Below, piece by piece: positions 1 through 4,759 of a DNA stretch of 11,748 nucleotides. Source of the DNA: Candidatus Aminicenantota bacterium (GTDB taxonomy: Bacteria > Acidobacteriota > Aminicenantia > Aminicenantales > UBA4085). Made by a program: the position numbers and the translations under genes. The stretch is taken from contig PMCY01000354.1 of NCBI GenBank assembly GCA_003154255.1, forward strand, positions 1,136-12,883. The letters are read 5' to 3'. The notes below the pieces were generated by a model. The model did no database searches. It worked only from the letters and a program-made list of their open reading frames with translations, and had not been told where the DNA came from. Every line of letters begins with the position of its first letter. Position 1 is the first letter of the stretch.

Positions 1-272
1 GCCAGGGTATAGGGCGCTTCCGGGACGAGGAGCCTCCATCCCGCAGGAAGATCTACCGAAGGCGCGCAGGCCGCGGACAACGCAGAGTCGTTGATGGCAT
101 GGAAGACGAACGTGCGTGAACCCTGAGGCTTGATTTCGACCGCCCGTCCGGAGTCAGAGGGGGCTTGAATGCGAACGGCCCCCGAAGCCGAAGCCAGGGT
201 CGGGACGAACAGGCTCAGCAGTAAGGCCAGGAAGCCCCCCCTGAACCGTGTTCGCCGCAAAAGTCGTGTCAT
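1..272 (-). CDS. Exported protein, N-terminal part only (possible usher or Ig-like pilus-cluster protein)
   Basis: The reading frame opens at an ATG at 272-270 and stays open to the window edge, so only about 90 residues are visible. The N-terminus is a clear signal peptide: basic start (MTRLLRRTRFRGG), hydrophobic stretch (FLALLLSLFVPTLA) and a probable cut near ASA at residues 28-30. The mature start looks beta-rich, with a VRIQAP strand, an RTFVFHAINDS strand and a DLPAGWRLL segment, as in Ig-like or NEW3/CARDB-type domains. It starts 14 bp after the chaperone-like gene's stop, so it is the fourth gene of the pilus-like operon. In chaperone-usher operons the usher usually sits here, which makes an usher with an extra N-terminal domain possible. 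The visible part does not prove it. No strong ribosome binding site is seen, which suggests translational coupling to the gene before. Confidence 0.6.
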   Translation of the reverse strand, partial: MTRLLRRTRFRGGFLALLLSLFVPTLASASGAVRIQAPSDSGRAVEIKPQGSRTFVFHAINDSALSAACAPSVDLPAGWRLLVPEAPYTL

Positions 273-286
273 GGGAGTATCCCGTT

Positions 287-1141
287 TCAAGAAACAGGGC
301 CGCCTTGTTTTTTAGGCTGGCCGGGAGTGCCGGGAGTGCTGAAATCAAGTGTGTACTGGGCCCCGAAAACCGACTCGTCTTTGTTGTCCAGCACGATCAA
401 GGCTTTATATCTGCCGTCCGGTATCGATCCGAAATCGATCGTATAGCGGACGGAAGTTCCGGGGAAGAGGCGCCAGCGGCCGCCGTCGAAGCGGCCGAGG
501 GAGACGCCTTTCTCATTGACCAGGTCGGCGCTGAGGAATGGACGCAGCCAGCGCTCGCCGGTATTCAGCACATCGATGGTCAGCGATTTCGTGTTTCCGC
601 TGCGGATCAGGTCGGTCTTGAGGAACTGGATCTTGCGGACGCCCGTCTCTCCGAGATGGGTCACGATCTGGATTCCGCTGCGCATGACCTGGCGGACTCC
701 AAAGCGGATCTTCTCTTTGGCCGAGGCCGCCTCGGCGGCCGCCTTGGGCTGCTCCTCGACCATGATCATGCTCCAGTACGTGCCGGCCAGGCCGGCTTGG
801 CCGGGAACACGAACTATGTATTTCACCTCGGTCTGCCCGAGGGGGGGGAGAATGATTCGTTTCTGCCCCAGAACGATCCATCCGGCGTTGGAGCGCGGCC
901 CGGTGCCGGGAGCATCGTAGAATTTTCGGCCGTCGGCGGTGAACGAATAGTCCGTCTGGTAGAGGCGGATTTCGGCCGGTACGGCGGCGACGTTCTTCAG
1001 GATCACGGTACTCTCATAAGTCTCTCCGCTTTTGGCGTTTTTCTCATGCGTCAGGCCGTTGATGACGCTGACATCGGCCGCGGCGGGAAGGGCCGTTGAC
1101 AACAGAAGCGCCGCTGCGGCGGCCAGGATGGGGTTTCTCAT
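287..1141 (-). CDS. Periplasmic PapD-like two-Ig-domain protein, probable pilus chaperone
   Basis: This 284-residue protein begins with a signal peptide (MRNPILAAAAALLLS, cut near PAAA at 20-23). Two beta-sandwich regions follow. The first (about 24-128) has an SGETYESTVILKN strand and a PLGQTEVKYIVRVP strand, the layout of the first domain of periplasmic pilus chaperones and of the DUF916-type Ig domain. The second (about 150-268) has TKSLTIDVLNTGERWLRPF and ends in AQYTLDF. I infer that it binds and delivers the two subunits encoded just before it. The canonical PapD-family signatures are not obvious, so it would be an outlying member; a secreted Ig-like scaffold protein is the alternative. 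The start is supported by AAGGAGAGGA close upstream (about 1143-1152). It lies 18 bp after the second subunit gene and 14 bp before the next exported protein. Confidence 0.65.
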   Translation of the reverse strand: MRNPILAAAAALLLSTALPAAADVSVINGLTHEKNAKSGETYESTVILKNVAAVPAEIRLYQTDYSFTADGRKFYDAPGTGPRSNAGWIVLGQKRIILPPLGQTEVKYIVRVPGQAGLAGTYWSMIMVEEQPKAAAEAASAKEKIRFGVRQVMRSGIQIVTHLGETGVRKIQFLKTDLIRSGNTKSLTIDVLNTGERWLRPFLSADLVNEKGVSLGRFDGGRWRLFPGTSVRYTIDFGSIPDGRYKALIVLDNKDESVFGAQYTLDFSTPGTPGQPKKQGGPVS

Positions 1142-1159
1142 AGTCCTCTCCTTGGGGAA

Positions 1160-1675
1160 TCAAATCGTTTGGACGATGGTATAGACGACCGTCGTCGAAT
1201 AGGTCGATGGGGGGACATTGACGGACAACCCGCTCAACCGGAAACGCAGGTCAATGTTCGAGCGGTTGCCCCGGCCCGTGAATAAGACCTGCTCGACCGA
1301 GGTCACGTTCAGGTACGCCGTCCCGCCGGTGACGGTTCCGGATCCTCCCGAACCGTTCGAGGTCCGCTCGACGGCCAGGGCCAGGTCCGGGAACCAGGTT
1401 CCGTCGATTTTCCGCACCGTGATCTGCCAGGACTGCTGCCGGGATTGCTTCACCGACAGGGCCGTACCGTTAAGCGGGCTTTCCACTGAGGGGACGAGAT
1501 CGGAGCCCGCCCCGCCCTGCAGGTTGGAGACGTCGATGGTGGCGGACCAGGATCCGGAGACCGTTATGCTGATCGCGCCCAAGCTTCCCGCGAGGGCGGC
1601 GGAAAGGACGAGCCGGAGAAGGAGGCGTCGGGCCTCGGCCTTCCGCCTTCCTCCTCTCGGCTTCGTCACTAGCAT
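1160..1675 (-). CDS. Secreted pilin-like minor subunit candidate
   Basis: This 171-residue protein has a twin-Arg-rich N-terminus (RRKAEARR), a hydrophobic stretch (LLLRLVLSAALAGSLGA) and a probable cut near residue 34. The mature chain is mostly Ser, Thr, Gly and Val, with alternating-residue strands such as SITVSGSWSATIDVSN. It ends in a hydrophobic strand, STYSTTVVYTIVQTI, resembling the closing strand of fimbrial or spore-coat-U-like subunits. I see no cysteine, unlike the neighbouring subunit, which has three. The start at 1675 has GGAGA about 8 nt upstream (near 1684-1688); a GTG two codons further in is also possible. It sits 13 bp after the major subunit gene and 18 bp before the chaperone-like gene, so it is probably cotranscribed as a minor or tip subunit. 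The family was not recognised with certainty; position and composition support the role. Confidence 0.6.
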   Translation of the reverse strand: MLVTKPRGGRRKAEARRLLLRLVLSAALAGSLGAISITVSGSWSATIDVSNLQGGAGSDLVPSVESPLNGTALSVKQSRQQSWQITVRKIDGTWFPDLALAVERTSNGSGGSGTVTGGTAYLNVTSVEQVLFTGRGNRSNIDLRFRLSGLSVNVPPSTYSTTVVYTIVQTI

Positions 1676-1688
1676 GGAAATGTCTCCG

Positions 1689-2228
1689 TCAGGCGGCGTC
1701 GGTCAAGGTGAAGGTGATGGTCACCGTCTTGCTCTCGTTGGCCACGAGGGCGGTCACGTCGTCAACGGACAGGATGTAAGCCAGCCGGGCCCCGTTGCCG
1801 GCGGCGCCGCCGGTCGCGCAGCTCTTGATGGTCGTGACGATGTTCTTGGCCGTGGCGCCCATGATGATCTGACCGGCCGAGGCGCCCTGGTTGGTGCCGC
1901 CGTTGGGAGTGGCCGTCAGCTTCAGGGAACAACCGGCCGGAGCGGCATCGGAAGCGCCCCAGGCCGCCGTGATGGCTCGGCTCTTGCCGGCGACCACGGT
2001 GGACGTGTACAGAAGGTAGGTGGAATTGTCCGTGGCATTGGCGGGGGTATCGCCGCCGGCGGCGGGGGGAGCGATGGCCAGGGCCGCCGGAGCGCCGGTC
2101 ACGCCGAGCAGGCAGATTTCGCGAATCTGCATCTGAACCGATTGGGACGTGGTGGTGGCCGCCCCGACGAGGCCGACCGCCAGAACGGCGAGGGCCGTTC
2201 CCAGAACCGCTTTCTTGAAGAGCTTCAT
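1689..2228 (-). CDS. Major pilin-like secreted subunit
   Basis: This 179-residue protein has a textbook signal peptide (MKLFKKAVLGTALAVLAVG, cut near GAA at 22-24). The mature chain is rich in Ala, Thr, Gly and Val, low in charge, and ends in a beta strand KTVTITFTLTDAA like the C-terminus of fimbrial and spore-coat-U/DUF4402-type subunits. Cysteines are at 39, 100 and 137, enough for one disulfide. As the first gene of the minus-strand cluster, with a strong ribosome binding site (TGGAGG, about 2235-2240, 6-7 nt before the ATG) and a structured leader, it is the likely abundant shaft subunit. The assignment rests on signal peptide, composition, C-terminal strand and gene order, not on a firmly recognised domain. 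A surface-layer or coat protein is an alternative. Confidence 0.65.
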   Translation of the reverse strand: MKLFKKAVLGTALAVLAVGLVGAATTTSQSVQMQIREICLLGVTGAPAALAIAPPAAGGDTPANATDNSTYLLYTSTVVAGKSRAITAAWGASDAAPAGCSLKLTATPNGGTNQGASAGQIIMGATAKNIVTTIKSCATGGAAGNGARLAYILSVDDVTALVANESKTVTITFTLTDAA

Positions 2229-2508
2229 GGAAAACCTCCATATTGAAATTCGTGTCGACTCCGTCGAACACGGGAGTGATTTTATCCGACGGGAATCCGG
2301 GCACCATTCCCTTTGGCGGGGATTTCAGTGGGCAAATAGGATGAGACCCGAGGTGAAATAACGTTGAGTACCGCGACGAGTTTTTATCCTCCCGGCGCGG
2401 ATTTCGGAGGGCTCTCGCGGAGATGAAATCTCATCGCCAAGGGGGAGGACCCGGGGTGAGGCCGATCACCCCTGGCCCGGCGCGGGCTTTGGGGGTAAAA
2501 TATTTTTC
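2229..2508. other. Divergent non-coding region between pilus-like cluster and VanZ-like gene
   Basis: About 280 bp with no supportable gene. It must contain the start signals for the minus-strand pilin gene and probably for the plus-strand VanZ-like gene. Reading from the pilin side it holds the TGGAGG ribosome binding site, an imperfect dyad at 2251-2272, a 6-bp stem (gggaat/attccc) at 2291-2311, and a small hairpin (gagat-gaa-atctc) at 2420-2432. I found no convincing -35/-10 pair for the pilin gene: TAAAAT-like hexamers exist but lack a matching -35 box. No known riboswitch consensus was recognised. Confidence 0.5.
2251..2272 (-). promoter_or_regulatory. Leader stem-loop upstream of pilin gene
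   Basis: Bases 2251-2259 (cgtgtcgac) pair with 2263-2266 (gtcg) and 2268-2272 (acacg), giving a 9-bp stem with one bulged base and a 3-nt loop. On the pilin mRNA strand it would lie about 22 nt before the ATG, just 5' of the ribosome binding site. It could stabilise the message, modulate translation or be a protein-binding dyad. It is not a terminator, since no T tract follows and the gene starts right after. Confidence 0.4.
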
Positions 2509-2919
2509 ATGCAGCTTTCGAAACGACGCATCCGTCCCCCTTGGAGATTTTTTCCAGCCGGCGCCTTTTATGGCTTCATCTATTACCTATCGAGCCGCTC
2601 CGACTTCCCGATTGAGAGTCCTTTTTCCGGCTTTGACAAGCTCGCCCATATCGCGATCTTCAGCGTCTTGGGGACCTTGTTATACTGGGGATTCGACGCG
2701 GCGGCGCACGGCCGGCGATTCCACCGGCCGGCCCTGGCTTTTTTTCTGGGCCTGCTCGGCGGCGTCCTGGATGAAGTCCACCAGCTCTTCGTTCCGGGCC
2801 GCCACGCCGATGTCTGGGATGCGGCCGCCGACATGATCGGGACGGCCGCCGGGGTGTTTCTCGGGGCCGTTCTTTGTCGGCGCGTCCGGAGGATGCCGAA
2901 AAGCGAAAGTCGACCTTGA
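2509..2919 (+). CDS. VanZ-like small membrane protein
   Basis: This 136-residue protein matches the VanZ-like family in length and conserved polar sites. Hydrophobic segments lie near residues 13-28, 46-62, 73-90 and 107-123, so it is an inner-membrane protein. The family signature is clear: K44 and H47 in DKLAH before helix 2, then DEVHQ (88-92), PGR (96-98), D101 and D104 in the loop after helix 3, and D108 entering the last helix. VanZ of the vancomycin cluster gives low-level teicoplanin resistance, but most family members have unknown roles, so no function is claimed. The C-terminus is short and basic. The ATG at 2509 lacks a close Shine-Dalgarno sequence (ggggg is 13 nt away), and a TAAAAT hexamer at 2496-2501 lies only 7 nt upstream, so a leaderless mRNA is possible. 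Confidence 0.85.
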   Translation: MQLSKRRIRPPWRFFPAGAFYGFIYYLSSRSDFPIESPFSGFDKLAHIAIFSVLGTLLYWGFDAAAHGRRFHRPALAFFLGLLGGVLDEVHQLFVPGRHADVWDAAADMIGTAAGVFLGAVLCRRVRRMPKSESRP

Positions 2920-2943
2920 CTTTGATTCCTTAATTCCCATAGT
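2916..2943 (+). promoter_or_regulatory. Candidate promoter for the cytochrome-porin operon
   Basis: TTGACT (2916-2921, five of six matches to the -35 consensus) is followed after 16 bp by CATAGT (2938-2943, four of six matches to -10). It overlaps the stop codon of the VanZ-like gene and lies 41 bp before the first cytochrome start codon. If real, the operon can be transcribed independently of the VanZ-like gene. The -10 match is only moderate. Confidence 0.35.
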
Positions 2944-2972
2944 ATTTATGGAAAATATAGGAAATCAAAGGG

Positions 2973-2978
2973 AGGAGG
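2973..2978 (+). promoter_or_regulatory. Strong ribosome binding site fixing a GTG start
   Basis: AGGAGG, within the longer purine run AAAGGGAGGAGG, sits 6 nt before GTG at 2985. It supports GTG as the start of the octaheme gene. The strong site suggests high translation of the first protein of the operon. Confidence 0.75.
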
Positions 2979-2984
2979 CTCCGC

Positions 2985-3761
2985 GTGGACCGCAAAGCAC
3001 AAATCGGAAGCGGGCTGGCCCTGGTCGGGGCGGCCGTCGTTTTGGTCCTGTCCTGCACGATTCCGCAGAATCCTGTGCGCGCGGGGAGCGGCACTTCGAC
3101 GGCGGCGCATCTTGACCATGCCATTGACTTCGGCGGCCACAAGCACGCCGACGGCTACTGCAAACCCAGCGACAATTGTTCGGCCTGTCACGGCGCCACG
3201 CTTCAAGGCGGATCGCACGCCGAACCGTCCTGCACCGCCTGTCACGGAACCTTTTGGACCGATCCCAGCTGCGGCAAGCTTTCCAACATCCATACGGTCA
3301 GCCTGAACGGGGTGCTCCACGGGACCAATCCCTGCAAGCCCCAGGGCGTCTGCACGCAGTGTCACGGGACGAATCTTCTGGGGGGGACCAACGGCGAACC
3401 CGCCTGCACCGCGTGCCACGGTCAGATCTGGACGAGCGCCGACTGCGGGACAAACAGCCACACGGTCAATCTGGGGGGCGTCTTCCATAAACCGGATTAC
3501 TGCCTTCCATACCAGAACTGCTCCGTCTGCCATGGGGTCAATCTGCGCGGCGGAACGAACGGCCAGCCATCCTGCCTTAAGTGCCATACTCAAAATAATT
3601 GGAAAAATTGCGGGACAATCCAGCATAACCGAAGCCGGGATGGAGTTCTGCATGCCACGGGAACGGCCACTACGGTATGCGTGAACTGCCATGGCACGAA
3701 CCTGCGGGGCGGATACAATAATGAGCCGTCCTGCTACTCCTGCCACGGAAAGAAATGGTAA
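2985..3761 (+). CDS. Octaheme c-type cytochrome, lipoprotein-like, four tandem diheme units
   Basis: This 258-residue exported electron-transfer protein has eight CXXCH heme-binding motifs, with first Cys at 65, 83, 123, 141, 179, 197, 232 and 250. The N-terminus has a hydrophobic signal (LALVGAAVVLVLSC) whose Cys24 fits a slightly atypical lipobox, so it is probably lipid-anchored after export and heme attachment. The hemes fall into four units with exactly 18 residues between the two motif starts in each. Each unit carries a CHGxxLxGG-type stretch and is preceded by an H-x8-H pair (45/54, 103/112, 159/168, 214/223), giving eight spare His for eight hemes. The CHGxxLxGG pattern is familiar from Geobacter-type multiheme cytochromes. 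The start is GTG with a strong AGGAGG. The stop overlaps a possible upstream start of the 12-heme gene. I infer it is the outer-surface or periplasmic partner of a porin-cytochrome complex; which side it faces cannot be read from sequence. Confidence 0.9.
   Translation: MDRKAQIGSGLALVGAAVVLVLSCTIPQNPVRAGSGTSTAAHLDHAIDFGGHKHADGYCKPSDNCSACHGATLQGGSHAEPSCTACHGTFWTDPSCGKLSNIHTVSLNGVLHGTNPCKPQGVCTQCHGTNLLGGTNGEPACTACHGQIWTSADCGTNSHTVNLGGVFHKPDYCLPYQNCSVCHGVNLRGGTNGQPSCLKCHTQNNWKNCGTIQHNRSRDGVLHATGTATTVCVNCHGTNLRGGYNNEPSCYSCHGKKW
3117..3758 (+). repeat. Four in-gene coding repeats, about 53-58 codons each, two hemes per unit
   Basis: Unit starts (first heme Cys codons at residues 65, 123, 179 and 232) are spaced 58, 56 and 53 codons. 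Each unit reads H-x8-H, a 9-11 residue linker, CXXCH, 13 residues, CXXCH, and an aromatic end (FW, IW, NNW, KKW). Units 1-3 each have an additional Cys before the first heme (59, 117, 173) and after the second (96, 154, 209), 36-37 residues apart; unit 4 lacks both. Divergence between units is substantial, so the amplification is old. Confidence 0.85.
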
Positions 3762-3778
3762 CGCCGATGGAGGCCCCG

Positions 3779-4759
3779 ATGACCAAGCCCCACACCGCAA
3801 CTTCCCCAAAGGGAATGATTGGGCTCGGCCTGGCCCTTCTTCTGGTCCTGGCCGCGTTCTTCTTCCTCCAGCCCGGATGCCGCACTAGCGCATTGGCCGT
3901 CAAGCTCGATCAAAGGATCAAGGCCAAGGACAAGCCTTCTTCCGACGACATCAAGGAACACGCGGCCACCGGTTTTCCGCTGGAAGGCCGCCATGCCGAG
4001 CTGGTCTGTGAGTCCTGCCACGGCGGCCAGAAGGTACCCAAGCCGGTCTGCTCCTCCTGCCATACCCCGCCCCACGGTCCGAAATTTAATCGTAAATGCG
4101 AGACCTGCCATACAGCCGGGCATCCTTTCACCGAAGTCAAGTTCAAGCATCCGGCCAAGGGCCTGTTCTTCTTCCATCAGGAGATCGGCTGCACCCAATG
4201 CCACGCCGACCGGCAGTTTCAGCGGGCCAGCCAGAATTGCACGAGCTGCCATGCCGATTACCACAAGGGTTCAGTCGGCCGCGACTGCTATGTCTGCCAC
4301 CGTCAGCCGGCCTGGACGGTCAACAGCTTCAACCATAACACGATCGGCTTTCCGCTCATGGGTGCCCACCGGGCCCTTGAATGCGGCGACTGCCACCGCG
4401 ATCTGCAGTCCTTCCGCATCACCCCGCGGCCGGGCTCCTGCGCCGTCTGCCACGAATCGGCCTATCGCTCGGCCCCGTTCCCGCATGCCCGCTACGGGGC
4501 AGGGAAGGATTGCCAGGAATGCCATATGCAGGATACGTGGAAGTATGCCCACAGCCCCTTCTGGTTCAATATCCAAACCGGGGCCATGGCCGGGCTGGAC
4601 TGCGCTTCCTGCCACAAAACAACAGGCCAGTACAGCGACTACACCTGCCACGACTGCCATAAAGGACACAGCGGAGACCGCAACGGCCGCTGCATGGACT
4701 GTCATCCGGGCGGGCCCCCGATCAAGGGGCAGGCCGGGCCCGCGGCGAGGGTGTCATGA
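3779..4759 (+). CDS. Dodecaheme c-type cytochrome, four triheme units (periplasmic or barrel-inserted conduit)
   Basis: Numbered from ATG 3779, this 326-residue protein has one hydrophobic export or anchor segment (13-30) with Cys34 in a poor lipobox, then twelve CXXCH motifs starting at 77, 91, 107; 138, 154, 170; 202, 221, 245; 275, 290 and 305. These are four triplets like class III/c7-type modules. Each triplet has three candidate distal ligands at regular places: one about 14-17 residues before the first heme, one in H-x4-C, and one in H-x7/8-C before the third heme. In unit 4 the H-x4-C His is Met270. I chose 3779 because GGAGG (3769-3773) lies 5 nt upstream; ATG 3755, overlapping the octaheme stop as ATGGTAA and adding 8 residues, is a real alternative. 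Length and role resemble the periplasmic cytochrome of MtrAB or Geobacter Pcc systems. It overlaps the barrel gene by 4 bp. Confidence 0.9.
   Translation: MTKPHTATSPKGMIGLGLALLLVLAAFFFLQPGCRTSALAVKLDQRIKAKDKPSSDDIKEHAATGFPLEGRHAELVCESCHGGQKVPKPVCSSCHTPPHGPKFNRKCETCHTAGHPFTEVKFKHPAKGLFFFHQEIGCTQCHADRQFQRASQNCTSCHADYHKGSVGRDCYVCHRQPAWTVNSFNHNTIGFPLMGAHRALECGDCHRDLQSFRITPRPGSCAVCHESAYRSAPFPHARYGAGKDCQECHMQDTWKYAHSPFWFNIQTGAMAGLDCASCHKTTGQYSDYTCHDCHKGHSGDRNGRCMDCHPGGPPIKGQAGPAARVS
3959..4705 (+). repeat. Four in-gene coding repeats, three hemes per unit
   Basis: Residues numbered from ATG 3779. Units run roughly from ligand His61, His124, His186 and His258 to the third heme motif of each. The His (or Met) four residues before the first heme Cys is at 72, 133, 197 and Met270. 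The His before the third heme Cys is at 99, 162, 236 and 297. Units 1 and 3 share GFPL[EM]G between the first two ligands. Unit 3 is the longest because its heme 2 to heme 3 linker is expanded. Confidence 0.8.

Noticed and set aside
248..1099. Plus-strand open frame of 283 codons
   Set aside because: It is antisense to the chaperone-like gene, has no ribosome binding site, and its translation has no coherent domain. The minus-strand frame has a signal peptide, strong ribosome site and neighbours in operon spacing.
1218..2246. Plus-strand open frame of 342 codons
   Set aside because: It spans two minus-strand subunit genes and the gap between them, and its product is low-complexity Gly/Arg-rich. 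It is a GC-rich mirror frame.
2290..2400. Pilin leader considered as a cyclic-di-GMP riboswitch
   Set aside because: The conserved GEMM core and tetraloop-receptor elements could not be found on the minus strand.
2473..2487. GG-N10-GC arrangement upstream of the VanZ-like gene, considered as a sigma-54 promoter
   Set aside because: Only the minimal dinucleotides match, within a GC-rich run where they are expected by chance, and the surrounding consensus bases are absent.
3117..3758. Repeats considered as a possible CRISPR or tandem DNA array
   Set aside because: The repetition is at protein level with diverged DNA, in frame, and explained by diheme units; there are no identical direct repeats with uniform spacers.
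2946..3809. Minus-strand open frame of 287 codons over the octaheme gene
   Set aside because: The plus strand carries eight regularly spaced CXXCH motifs and a strong ribosome site; the antisense product has no recognisable family.
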